Source: SMWD01 sp964629475
GTDB lineage: Bacteria; Pseudomonadota; Gammaproteobacteria; Steroidobacterales; GCA-2729495
DNA: 64,000 nucleotides
Direction of reading: 5' to 3'
Assembly: GCA_964629475.1 (NCBI GenBank)
Contig: CAZVQW010000013.1
Span: 1 to 64,000 of the forward strand
A program made the translations under genes and the position numbers. The notes under the pieces are model-generated. The model was given only the letters and a program-made list of their open reading frames with translations. It was not told where the DNA came from and did no database searches. Below, piece after piece: positions 51,441 to 59,576 of the stretch (position 1 is the stretch's first letter; every line of letters begins with the position of its first letter).

Positions 51441-52187
51441 TTAAAATACGTATTCCAGGCTGATTGACGCAAAAGTATCCTTCTTGTCCTTGCCGGGAGC
51501 CACGTCCGAGTTATGCTTGACGGTATAACCGAGAACCGTCGAAAGTGCGCCGATGATGCCGGCGCTAAGCTCTGTCACAGATTCCGTATATGTGTTGCTC
51601 GAACCAGATGTGACACTCAGCTTCTGACTAAATGTTGAATTCTCGCTGATCTTCCACTTGTAGTCGCCCGCGACCCGATAGGTTGCCTCGTTCACATCTG
51701 TCTTGATGATTGTCCCGGGCACCGGCTCTTCGATCAGGGTTGACTGGCTCGCACCGACGCCGAGTTCGCCGTTCAGCTCGTGTTTGTCCGTCTGAATGAA
51801 CCGATGACCGATACCGGCAACCTCGAAGATCTGCTGATCGTAACCGCTGAATCGATCCTTATTGTAATCGAGCAACCCAAACAAATAGGTGCGTTTTGAC
51901 AGGTCGAACTTACCCTCGTACGCCGCCTTATAGGCTTCCGCGGTCGTTTCCTTGTCTTCCGACTTGCCCAGCGCCCTACCATACAACTTGTGATGCCAGC
52001 GCTCGCGGTCCCAATTGACCTCGGCATTGCCGGTAAACGTCGTGCTCTCGGTGTTGCCGCTGACGGATAGATAGCCGATCGCTACGCTGCCCGACCAGGG
52101 GCCTTCTTGTTCTTCTTCGGCCCAGGCCTGTGTCGACAGGCCGATCGATAGCAGCACGGCAGCGATGTGCAGGTGAGTATTTTTCAT
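51441..52187 (-). CDS. DUF481 outer-membrane beta-barrel protein (YdiY-like)
   Basis: Protein of 248 residues with a clear signal peptide (MKNTHLHIAAVLLSIGLS, cleavage after AWA). The mature part is a series of amphipathic strands: 'SGSVAIGYLSVSGNTESTTF' is the DUF481 opening, and the protein ends in LEYVF, a C-terminal aromatic as used by outer-membrane barrels. ATG 52187 is chosen; the upstream frame is not signal-like. Its promoter region shares the CRP-like site at 52243. Convergent genes are absent on its 3' side; rplM lies 150 bases away in the same direction. Confidence 0.88.
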   Translation of the reverse strand: MKNTHLHIAAVLLSIGLSTQAWAEEEQEGPWSGSVAIGYLSVSGNTESTTFTGNAEVNWDRERWHHKLYGRALGKSEDKETTAEAYKAAYEGKFDLSKRTYLFGLLDYNKDRFSGYDQQIFEVAGIGHRFIQTDKHELNGELGVGASQSTLIEEPVPGTIIKTDVNEATYRVAGDYKWKISENSTFSQKLSVTSGSSNTYTESVTELSAGIIGALSTVLGYTVKHNSDVAPGKDKKDTFASISLEYVF

Positions 52188-52242
52188 GTGCGTCTGTGCC
52201 CACCGGAAAAGCCGGCGATGATATACCAAGATGACGCCCAAC

Positions 52243-52258
52243 TGTGATGAACCTCACG
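52243..52258. promoter_or_regulatory. candidate CRP/Vfr-binding site
   Basis: TGTGATGAACCTCACG matches the TGTGA-N6-TCACA consensus at nine of ten half-site bases. It lies in the gap between the DUF481 gene (56 bases upstream of its start) and crp (about 154 bases upstream of its start), so it could control either and suggests crp autoregulation. Confidence 0.55.
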
Positions 52259-52411
52259 CAAAAAGTGTGCGCCACGGCCATCCCGGCTTGTCATATTCGC
52301 CCCGCAGCAGCCATATCCTGAGACTCACGTCACAAATACGCTCTAACAATTTGCTTCTTATGTTGAAATCAGTATAAATCGGGGCTGGGTTATTGGGGAG
52401 TTAATGTTGTT

Positions 52412-53080
52412 ATGGGTTTCAATGGAAAAACGGCGAGTGATATACCCGCCATCAATCGATTTCTGACCTACTGTCGCGTGCGTACGGTACCGGCTAAAAC
52501 CGTGATGATTCATGCCGGTGACGTTCCGGACAGCCTGTACTACATCACATCCGGCTCGGTCGAAGTCATGATCGAGGACGAAGACGGCAATGAGATGGTG
52601 CTTGCTTACCTGAACAAAGGCCAGTTCTTCGGTGAAATGGGTCTGTTTCATGACCAGCCGGCGCGCAGCGCCTGGGTGCGCACCCGTGTCGCGTCGGAAA
52701 TCGCCGAAATGACATATCCGCGCTTCCGGCAGATTGCCAGCGAAAGCCCGGGTCTCGTGTTCGAGCTGGCAACACAGCTTGCGACGCGCCTCGACCGCAC
52801 CAACCGCAAGCTCGGCGACCTCGCATTTGTCGACGTAACCGGACGAGTCGCACACGCGATTATGGATCTGTGTAACGAACCCGACGCAATGACACATCCC
52901 GACGGTATGCAGATCAAGGTCAGCCGCCAGGAACTGAGCCGCCTCGTCGGCTGCTCCAGAGAAATGGCCGGCCGGGTGCTCAAGGTACTCGAAGAACAGG
53001 GTCTCGTCTCGGCCAGCGGCAAGACGATCGTCGTCTATAACGCCCGCCCGCAACAGACCATCAGCGCAGTCGCCCACTAA
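52412..53080 (+). CDS. crp: cAMP receptor protein family regulator (Crp/Vfr)
   Basis: Global regulator of 222 residues. The cAMP pocket follows E. coli CRP: 'GQFFGEMGLFHDQPARSAWVR' carries the GE and RS residues (seen as FFGEMGLF and ARSAWVR), and 'RLDRTNRKLGDLAF' gives the C-helix Thr, with Asn in place of the next Ser. The HTH 'SRQELSRLVGCSREMAGRVLK' keeps the DNA-reading Arg/Glu/Arg pattern. 'GKTIVVYNARP' ends the domain as in CRP. Function as a cAMP-activated factor is likely. A near-consensus CRP site is upstream. Confidence 0.93.
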   Translation: MGFNGKTASDIPAINRFLTYCRVRTVPAKTVMIHAGDVPDSLYYITSGSVEVMIEDEDGNEMVLAYLNKGQFFGEMGLFHDQPARSAWVRTRVASEIAEMTYPRFRQIASESPGLVFELATQLATRLDRTNRKLGDLAFVDVTGRVAHAIMDLCNEPDAMTHPDGMQIKVSRQELSRLVGCSREMAGRVLKVLEEQGLVSASGKTIVVYNARPQQTISAVAH

Positions 53081-53114
53081 CAGGGCTGTACATGAATTAA
53101 CCGCAGCCGGCTGG

Positions 53115-53798
53115 CTAGCCGGCGGCGGTTGCCTGTTTGCGCATCTGGGCAATCGTCGTCGCATAGTCGTCGGCGTTAAAAATTGCCGAGCCGGCAACGA
53201 ACATATTGGCCCCGGCCGCCGCGATCCTGCCGATGTTGTCCGGCTTGACGCCGCCATCGACTTCGAGACGAATCGTCTTGTCACCCGGACAACCCAACGC
53301 ATCGATGCGCGCACGAATCTCGGCAAGCTTGCCGAGACTCGATTCGAGAAATACCTGACCGCCGAACCCCGGATTGACGGACATGACGAGGACGAGATCG
53401 ACCTTGTCCAGCGTGTAATCGAGACATTGCAACGAAGTCGCGGGATTCAACGCGATTCCTGGCTGGCAACCGAGTTCGCGTATCAATCCGATCGTGCGAT
53501 CGACATGTTCCGTCGCCTCCGGGTGAAAACTGATATACGTAGCGCCGGCCTCGGCAAAATCATGAATCAGACGATCTACGGGCCGCACCATGAGGTGAAC
53601 GTCGATCGGGGCAACTATTCCATGGCGGCGCAATGCACGGCAAACGAGTGGCCCGACAGTCAGGTTGGGGACATAGTGATTGTCCATGACGTCGAAGTGA
53701 ATGACGTCTGCACCGGCGGCCAGCACCGCTTCGACTTCTTCGCCGAGACGGGCGAAATCGGCCGACAGTATCGACGGGGCGATTAAAACATCAGACAC
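53115..53798 (-). CDS. rpe: ribulose-phosphate 3-epimerase
   Basis: TIM-barrel enzyme of the pentose phosphate pathway, 227 residues. Signatures: 'LIAPSILSADFARLGEEVEAV' (IAPSILSADF), 'DVIHFDVMDNHYVPNLTVGP', 'DVHLMVRPVDRLI', 'VNPGFGGQVFLESSLGKL' and 'LEVDGGVKPDNIG' with metal and catalytic residues intact. The start is GTG 53798 with GGGAG 7 bases upstream. It is convergent with crp and only 3 kb from rpiA. Confidence 0.96.
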   Translation of the reverse strand: MSDVLIAPSILSADFARLGEEVEAVLAAGADVIHFDVMDNHYVPNLTVGPLVCRALRRHGIVAPIDVHLMVRPVDRLIHDFAEAGATYISFHPEATEHVDRTIGLIRELGCQPGIALNPATSLQCLDYTLDKVDLVLVMSVNPGFGGQVFLESSLGKLAEIRARIDALGCPGDKTIRLEVDGGVKPDNIGRIAAAGANMFVAGSAIFNADDYATTIAQMRKQATAAG

Positions 53799-53904
53799 GG
53801 CTTAACTCCCAAATGATGACTGGGTGAATGATAGCCTGAAAAATATTCGGATCGGGGCTGGGCTGCAGTTCTTTAGAACCAGTGGCTGATAATGTGTCAC
53901 TTAC

Positions 53905-53972
53905 TGTGGGAGCGGCTTTAGCCGCGATTGGTACGCTAACCCAGGATAATCGCGGCTGAAGCCGCTCCCACA
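53905..53972. repeat. REP hairpin 5
   Basis: Near-perfect arms TGTGGGAGCGGCTTTAGCCG... and ...CGGCTGAAGCCGCTCCCACA around TGGTACGCTAACCCAGGATA, which is almost the same centre as in REP hairpin 4. Lies between rpe and djlA. Confidence 0.9.
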
Positions 53973-54019
53973 GTAGCCCTCCCCACAGCACAACTACCGA
54001 AGTTCAGGAATACCGGGAC

Positions 54020-54823
54020 CTACTTGATACCACGCTGTTCCTTGATCACCTCATAGGCCGCCCGGATCTCGCGAGTACGTTCCTTGGCAACTTCCATCAT
54101 CGAATCCGGCAGCCCTTTGGCCACGAGCTTGTCCGGGTGATGCTGGTTCATGAGACGACGGTAGGCCGTTTTCACCTCTTTGTCGCTTGCCGTCACATCG
54201 ATACCGAGTGCCTGGTATGCCGCCTTAAGGTCCGCATCGCGTGACTGACCGGAGAATCCCTGACCGAAACTGCGCTGCGCACGAAGCAGTGCCTCGAGCT
54301 GGGCGAGCGCAACACGGCCGACACCGAGAATATTGGCAATGCGCCACAATACCTTTCGTTCCTCCGGGGAAATATTGCCCTGGCTCAGGGCAATCTCGAG
54401 TTGCACCTCGAGAAACGCCTGTATCAACTCGGGTTGATGACCGCAGGCCTGCCGCAGCCTGCGGACTCGTGACTCAATATCCGTGCCCGGCTGCTTGCCC
54501 TCGGTAAATAATCCGATTGCACGCCGCACGTCCTCCGGACGCAAATGCATGCGATGCATGATGCTGCGTGCGGCCTGTATCTCATCCTCCGTAACCCGAC
54601 CGTCGGCCTTGGCCACGTAACCCATGACGAGGAATGTCGTCTCGAAAAACACCGCCTGGCGCTCGGCGCCAGGTACCTCGCGACTGACGCCGGCATAGCC
54701 GGAATCGAACCGGCTGCCGATGTAAACCCCGATAAACAGGCCAACGACCGGATGCAGAAATGGCACCAGGGCCCCCAGCACCAGGCCCAGCAGGCCGCCA
54801 ACAATTTTGCCGGTCCAGTTCAA
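54020..54823 (-). CDS. djlA: DnaJ-like co-chaperone DjlA
   Basis: Membrane-anchored J-domain protein of 267 residues that stimulates DnaK. N-terminal hydrophobic segment (IVGGLLGLVLGALVPFL then VVGLFIGVYIGS) anchors it. The central TerB-like helical domain contains 'TTFLVMGYVAKADGRVTEDE'. The J-domain is at the C-terminus (about 203-267) with the HPD motif in 'MNQHHPDKLVAKG'. The layout is that of E. coli DjlA. The start is TTG 54823. Divergent from purC. Confidence 0.93.
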   Translation of the reverse strand: MNWTGKIVGGLLGLVLGALVPFLHPVVGLFIGVYIGSRFDSGYAGVSREVPGAERQAVFFETTFLVMGYVAKADGRVTEDEIQAARSIMHRMHLRPEDVRRAIGLFTEGKQPGTDIESRVRRLRQACGHQPELIQAFLEVQLEIALSQGNISPEERKVLWRIANILGVGRVALAQLEALLRAQRSFGQGFSGQSRDADLKAAYQALGIDVTASDKEVKTAYRRLMNQHHPDKLVAKGLPDSMMEVAKERTREIRAAYEVIKEQRGIK

Positions 54824-54922
54824 TGCATCATTCCGTAGATCATTTTTCTTTCAATGTAGCGTCCACAGTGGACCAACTGGCGGTAGAATACCCGACTTTT
54901 GCAGCGGAGCTGCAGGTTCAAA

Positions 54923-55837
54923 ATGACTACAGACAAACAAATAGTGGACGCGTTATTCGAATCGAGATTGTCGGGACTGACCCGCATAAGTCAAGGCAAG
55001 GTCCGTGACATGTATGCGGTCGATGAGAATCATCTGCTGATCGTTACGTCGGACCGCCTGTCGGCATTCGATGTCGTATTGCCGGACCCGATCCCGGGCA
55101 AAGGCGCCGTCCTGAACGAACTGACCGATTTCTGGATGGACAAGACCCGCGACATCGTCGACAACCACGTAACCGATGTTGCACTTGAATCCGTCATCAC
55201 CGATGCCGACGAGCGTGCATCGATCGCCGGTCGCGGCACGATCGTCAAACGACTGAATCCACTGCCCATAGAGGCTGTCGTGCGCGGCTACCTGATCGGA
55301 TCGGGTTGGAAGGACTACCAGGCGACCGGCGCAGTCTGCGGCATCGACCTGCCGCCTGGCCTGCAACTTGCCGAAAAACTACCGGAACCGATTTTTACCC
55401 CGGCCACCAAGGCTGAGATCGGCGAACACGACGAAAACATCAGCTATGCCGACGTCGAGAAACTCATTGGCACCGAACTGGCCGAGCGGGTTAAATCGCT
55501 GTCTCTCGAAATCTACTCGCGAGGCGCCGCTCATGCGGCCAAACGCGGCATCATCGTCGCCGACACAAAATTCGAATTTGGCCTCGATGACGACGGCAAT
55601 CTGTACCTCATAGACGAAGTACTGACGCCGGATTCGTCACGTTTCTGGCCGGCCGGGGAATACCAGGTCGGTATCAGTCCGCCGAGCTTCGACAAACAAT
55701 TTGTTCGCGACTATCTGGAAACGCTCGACTGGGACAAGACGGCACCGGGACCGGACCTGCCCGAAGATATCGTCAGCAAGACCGCCGAGAAATACCGGCT
55801 GGCCGCCGATCAGCTCAAGGGCCCGGCAACCACCTAG
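54923..55837 (+). CDS. purC: SAICAR synthase
   Basis: Purine-synthesis enzyme that joins CAIR and aspartate; 304 residues, the longer (yeast Ade1-like) form rather than the roughly 240-residue E. coli form. Signatures: 'GKVRDMYAVDENHLLIVTSDRLSAFDVV' (seen as GKVRDMYAVDE and TSDRLSAFDV), 'VVRGYLIGSGWKDYQ', 'DTKFEFGLDDDGNLYLIDEVLTPDSSRFW' (DTKFEFG and LIDEVLTPDSSRFW). AGG 7 bases before ATG 54923 supports the start. purE of the same pathway is 3 kb downstream. Confidence 0.96.
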   Translation: MTTDKQIVDALFESRLSGLTRISQGKVRDMYAVDENHLLIVTSDRLSAFDVVLPDPIPGKGAVLNELTDFWMDKTRDIVDNHVTDVALESVITDADERASIAGRGTIVKRLNPLPIEAVVRGYLIGSGWKDYQATGAVCGIDLPPGLQLAEKLPEPIFTPATKAEIGEHDENISYADVEKLIGTELAERVKSLSLEIYSRGAAHAAKRGIIVADTKFEFGLDDDGNLYLIDEVLTPDSSRFWPAGEYQVGISPPSFDKQFVRDYLETLDWDKTAPGPDLPEDIVSKTAEKYRLAADQLKGPATT

Positions 55838-55908
55838 CCCAATACTGGTGCCCGTACCGGTGCCGGTGTTAACTTAAACGCCGGTACTTCATTTCACGGA
55901 GCATCAGC

Positions 55909-57249
55909 ATCATCGACAAACTGGAAAGTCTGCTCTGGGATCCGCGGGTCGACGACCTGCCGCCCGGTGTCAGACAAGCCGTCAGCGCGCTGCGTTTCAT
56001 CTACGCCGTGCTGCGCGACATCGGCGCCGGTAACCTGACACTGCGCGCGATGGGCCTCGTCTACATCACGATCCTGTCAATCGTACCGATCATCGCGATC
56101 AGCTTCTCTATCCTCAAGGCCTTCGGCTTCCATCGGCAACTCGAACCGGTCCTGTACAAGTTTCTCGAACCGCTCGGCGACAAAGGCATCGAGCTGACGG
56201 ATCAGGTCATCGGCTTCGTCGATAATATTCAGGGTGAGGTGCTGGCCGGCGTCGGACTGGCGCTGCTGTTCGTTACCGCCGTGTCGATGGCAGAAAAGGT
56301 CGAGGACAGTTTCAACTACGTCTGGCGTGTCGACCGCCCGCGTGGCTTCGCAAAACGTGTCAGCGAATACCTGACGCTGATTCTCGTCGGACCGGTTGTC
56401 ATGGTCACGGCAATGGCATTGATCGCGAAACTCAGGAGTAACGCGCTCATGCAGCAGGTCAGCGATTTCGAGCCGGTAGGCGAGACCTTGCTGTTCATCG
56501 ATCAACTGGCGCCGTATGCGCTCATCATTCTCGCCTTCACGCTGGCGTACTGGTTTCTGCCCAACACCCGGGTCCGGTTCAGGCCGGCACTGCTCGGCGG
56601 CCTCATCGGTGGCCTGCTATGGGCTGCCTCAGGCGCCCTGTTCACGACATTCGTCGTCTCATCGGTACGCACGATGTCGATCTATGCGACGTTTGGAATC
56701 GTCATCTTCGCGCTGTTCTGGCTGTATTTGTGCTGGCTGATCCTGCTGATCGGCGCACTCGTCTCTTTCTACGCACAGAATCCCGAACACCTGCAGCTCG
56801 GATACCGGCCGCTCAGTTTCGGCGCACGAGCGCGCGAACAGATCGCAATCGGCATCATGACTCAGGCATCCACCGCATTTCGCGACGGCTTGCCGCCGCC
56901 GACGATCGCCGAGATCGCCGATTCAGCAAACCTGCCGGCCCTGATGCTGATCCCGGTCGTCAATCGGCTGGTCGCAGCGAACCTGGTAACCAGAACCAGC
57001 AAGAACGAACTATTCCCGCACCGTGACCCGGCCAAAATGATGTTAAAGGACGTTCTGGCCGCCATGCGCGACACGCAAACGATCGATATCTGGTCAACGG
57101 GCACCTGGCCACAGCTCGTCATTAATCTAAGCGGACGCATCGACCATGCGCTCGATCAGGAGCTCGGCGACACCTCCATCTACGAACTGCTCGACGCAGA
57201 TGAGAAGCCGGACGTTGAAGTACCGGTTAGTGCAACAGACGAAGCTTAG
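55909..57249 (+). CDS. YihY-family inner-membrane protein, start uncertain
   Basis: Membrane protein of about 446 residues with six or so helices; 'LTLRAMGLVYITILSIVPII' and 'YATFGIVIFALFWLYLCWLI' are typical of the YihY/BrkB family, whose function is unsettled. The C-terminal 120 residues are a soluble winged-helix-like domain. The first ordinary start in frame is GTG 56008, but protein-like sequence continues upstream (IIDKLESLLWDPRVDDLPPG) as in homologues, back to a stop at 55870. In that stretch there is no ATG/GTG/TTG in place. GGAG at 55898-55902 sits 6 bases before ATC 55909, so a non-standard start or a sequence error is possible. Confidence 0.83.
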   Translation: MIDKLESLLWDPRVDDLPPGVRQAVSALRFIYAVLRDIGAGNLTLRAMGLVYITILSIVPIIAISFSILKAFGFHRQLEPVLYKFLEPLGDKGIELTDQVIGFVDNIQGEVLAGVGLALLFVTAVSMAEKVEDSFNYVWRVDRPRGFAKRVSEYLTLILVGPVVMVTAMALIAKLRSNALMQQVSDFEPVGETLLFIDQLAPYALIILAFTLAYWFLPNTRVRFRPALLGGLIGGLLWAASGALFTTFVVSSVRTMSIYATFGIVIFALFWLYLCWLILLIGALVSFYAQNPEHLQLGYRPLSFGARAREQIAIGIMTQASTAFRDGLPPPTIAEIADSANLPALMLIPVVNRLVAANLVTRTSKNELFPHRDPAKMMLKDVLAAMRDTQTIDIWSTGTWPQLVINLSGRIDHALDQELGDTSIYELLDADEKPDVEVPVSATDEA

Positions 57250-57290
57250 GCAGGCTTTCAGTCGCGGTATATAGCCCTTCCCCGAACGGC

Positions 57291-57603
57291 CTTTTGTGCC
57301 GGGTATACCTCTCTGAAACGCCGCTATCCTAGTATCTTTCTGATTCAAAGGACCATGTGTCGCGCCTGAATGTTTCCGAGAGGTATACCCGGCACAAAAG
57401 CCCTTCGACACGCTAGTGGAACGGTGACGGATGCCTGGGTCTACATACCACGGGCGTGTCCCGGTTTTTTTCTTCGTTGACCCCTCTGAAACATTCAGGC
57501 GCGACACATGGTCCTTTGAATCAGGAATAATCAGGGATAGCGGCGTTTCACCCCAAGGGCACTTCCTTCGGGCGCAGAGGGGTCAACGGAGAAAGAAAAC
57601 CGG
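57291..57603. repeat. nested inverted-repeat array between yihY and pmbA
   Basis: A non-coding 313-base stretch between convergent genes. Four inverted pairs: A 57291-57313 with 57378-57400 (23 bp perfect); D 57407-57419 with 57448-57460; C 57461-57486 with 57577-57603 (imperfect); B 57314-57376 with 57488-57550 (63 bases each, 16 + 37 matching and 10 diverged). B lies inside the A hairpin, and its complement B' lies inside the C hairpin. The order is A-B-A'-D-D'-C-B'-C'. It looks like two inverted copies of a MITE-like element with different outer stems, or a multi-hairpin RNA. No transposase or gene is present. Confidence 0.85.
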
Positions 57604-57637
57604 TCAGGGAAAGAGCATGAATCGTGGGCTCAGCCCC

Positions 57638-58975
57638 TCAATTCCCCGCCAACGTCATCTCCTCAATCAACACCGATCCAGTCCGAATCCCCCCCCGCAA
57701 ATCCGTATCGTCCCCAATTCCAACAATCCCCCGATACATATCGTTTAAATTCCCGGCGATCGTGATCTCGCTAACCGGATACTGAATCTCACCACCCTCG
57801 ACCCAGAAACCCGCCGCACCACGCGAATAATCACCGGTCACCGGATTTACGCCTTGCCCCATGACTTCGTTCACGAGCAAACCCCTGTCCATGCCCGCCA
57901 GTAAATCCGTGAAACTCTGACCCGTATTGCCAACGACAAGATTGTGAATGCCGCCGGCATTACCGGTCGTCTGCATGCCGAGCTTGCGCGCATAATAACT
58001 GCCGAGCACATAGCCCTTGATGACACCACGATCCACGAGACGCCGGTCCCGCGTCTCGACACCCTCGGCATCGAACGGCGCACTGGCCAGTGCGCCGTGA
58101 ATATGCGGCAACTCATCGATCGTCACGCACTCAGCCAGTACCTCTTTGTCGAGACTGTCGAGCAGAAAGGTGGACTTGCGGTACTGGCTGCCGCCACTGA
58201 TCGCCCCGAGCAGGTGACCAAAAAAACCACGCGCGATTCGCGGCGATAACAAGACCGGCACTTTGCAAGTATCAATCTTCTGCGCACCAAGACGACGCAG
58301 ACTGCGCTCGGCGGCCTGGCGGCCGATCACTGCACCAGCCGTCAACTCCCCGGCACACCGCGACACCGTGTATTCGTAATCACGCTCCATCTGCCCTTCG
58401 TCCTGCGCAACGACGGCACACGACAAACTGTGACTCGAATCCCGGTAGCCGGCCAAAAAGTCATGCGTATTGCCGTAGATGCTACAACCGCTCGATGTCG
58501 ACAACGTCGCTCCTTCCGAATTGCCGATACGCTCATCCGTATCGAGCGCGGCGGCCTCGCACTCGATCGCAATATCAATCGCCTGATGTGGTTCGATTGA
58601 CCAGGGGTGGTACAAATCGAGGTCCGGGATCTCTGTCGCAAGTCGCTGCGGATCGGCAAGCCCGGCACAGTCATCCTCCGCCGCAAACTGCGCGAGACCG
58701 CAGGCACGCCGCACTGTTTCCTCGACAGCCGCCTCACCCAGATCCGACGTGCTGGCGTTACCTTTACGTTGCCCGAAGAATACGGTCACACCCAGCCCCT
58801 GATCACGGTGATACTCCAGCGTCTCGACATCGCGCATGCGCGCCGTCACGGACAAACCGGTCCTGAAACTCGCACTGGCCTCGGCGGCACTCGCGCCATG
58901 CTGTTGTGTCAATCGCAGCACTCGGTCTACACACTCGCGCAATGTCTCAATATCTGGCTGGGGCTGTTCGGTCAT
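57638..58975 (-). CDS. pmbA: metalloprotease subunit PmbA (TldE)
   Basis: Partner of TldD in the TldD/TldE heterodimer that degrades unfolded or leader peptides (for example antitoxins and microcin precursors). 445 residues from ATG 58975 (MTEQPQPDIETL). Family features: 'EYHRDQGLGVTVFFGQRKGN', 'SSGCSIYGNTHDFLAG', 'GGSQYRKSTFLLDSLDKEV' and 'NAGGIHNLVVGNTGQSFTDL'. PmbA lacks its own zinc site, as here. The tldD gene is 600 bases away with purE between. The open frame continuing above 58975 overlaps the divergent purE gene and is not used. Confidence 0.95.
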   Translation of the reverse strand: MTEQPQPDIETLRECVDRVLRLTQQHGASAAEASASFRTGLSVTARMRDVETLEYHRDQGLGVTVFFGQRKGNASTSDLGEAAVEETVRRACGLAQFAAEDDCAGLADPQRLATEIPDLDLYHPWSIEPHQAIDIAIECEAAALDTDERIGNSEGATLSTSSGCSIYGNTHDFLAGYRDSSHSLSCAVVAQDEGQMERDYEYTVSRCAGELTAGAVIGRQAAERSLRRLGAQKIDTCKVPVLLSPRIARGFFGHLLGAISGGSQYRKSTFLLDSLDKEVLAECVTIDELPHIHGALASAPFDAEGVETRDRRLVDRGVIKGYVLGSYYARKLGMQTTGNAGGIHNLVVGNTGQSFTDLLAGMDRGLLVNEVMGQGVNPVTGDYSRGAAGFWVEGGEIQYPVSEITIAGNLNDMYRGIVGIGDDTDLRGGIRTGSVLIEEMTLAGN

Positions 58976-59047
58976 ATGGAAATGCTCTACAAAATATTTC
59001 AATCCGGAAGCATAGTTTAACCCGCAACATCGCGTTAAAATCCCCAC

Positions 59048-59539
59048 ATGAATGCAATAGTTGGAATAGTCATGGGCTCCCAGTCCGACTGGGAAATCAT
59101 GAAAAACGCATCGGACATGCTCGAATCGTTTAGCATCGAACACGAAGTCCGGATCATCTCAGCCCACCGCTCGCCCGACCTGCTGGCCGAGTATTGCGGC
59201 ACAGCCCGGGACCGTGGACTGAAAGTCCTGATCACCGCCGCCGGTCTCGCCGCCGGTTTACCCGGCGCAGCGGCCGCTAAAACGCCGCTGCCGGTGCTCG
59301 GCGTACCGATGGAATCGCGGGCACTCGGCGGCCTGGATGCGCTGCTGTCAATGGTCCAGATGCCTGGCGGCATCCCGGTCGGCACGCTGGCAATCGGTAA
59401 AGCCGGCGCCAAAAATGCCGCCATACTGGCGACATCGATCCTGGCGCTCGAAGACGATCGCCTGCGCGATGCACTGGACGAATTCCGCGCCAGCCAGACT
59501 CAGGCCGTATCGGACCTGCCAGACCCCCGCGAAGGATAA
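59048..59539 (+). CDS. purE: N5-CAIR mutase
   Basis: Purine-synthesis enzyme rearranging N5-carboxyaminoimidazole ribonucleotide; 163 residues, class I length. 'IVGIVMGSQSDWEIMKNAS' and 'VRIISAHRSPDLLAEY' carry the substrate loop and catalytic His. 'SMVQMPGGIPVGTLAIGKAGAKNA' is typical. The segment usually read as AGGAAHLPGM is AGLAAGLPGA here, a noticeable change in the active-site loop. No purK adjoins. Start ATG 59048. Convergent with tldD. Confidence 0.93.
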   Translation: MNAIVGIVMGSQSDWEIMKNASDMLESFSIEHEVRIISAHRSPDLLAEYCGTARDRGLKVLITAAGLAAGLPGAAAAKTPLPVLGVPMESRALGGLDALLSMVQMPGGIPVGTLAIGKAGAKNAAILATSILALEDDRLRDALDEFRASQTQAVSDLPDPREG

Positions 59540-59547
59540 AATCAGGA

Positions 59548-59576
59548 TTGAAATGGGTGTCAGACACCCATTTCAA
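59548..59576. terminator. 13-bp hairpin shared by purE and tldD ends
   Basis: TTGAAATGGGTGT-CAG-ACACCCATTTCAA is a perfect 13-bp inverted repeat between convergent genes; it covers the tldD stop codon (59573-59575) and begins 9 bases after the purE stop. There is no long T-run. Its GGGTGTC-GACACCC core resembles the arms of the repeat at 50138. Confidence 0.55.

Noticed and set aside
57250..57637. Integron attC array
   Set aside because: Convergent chromosomal genes flank it, there is no integrase, and the stems do not show the attC core sites.
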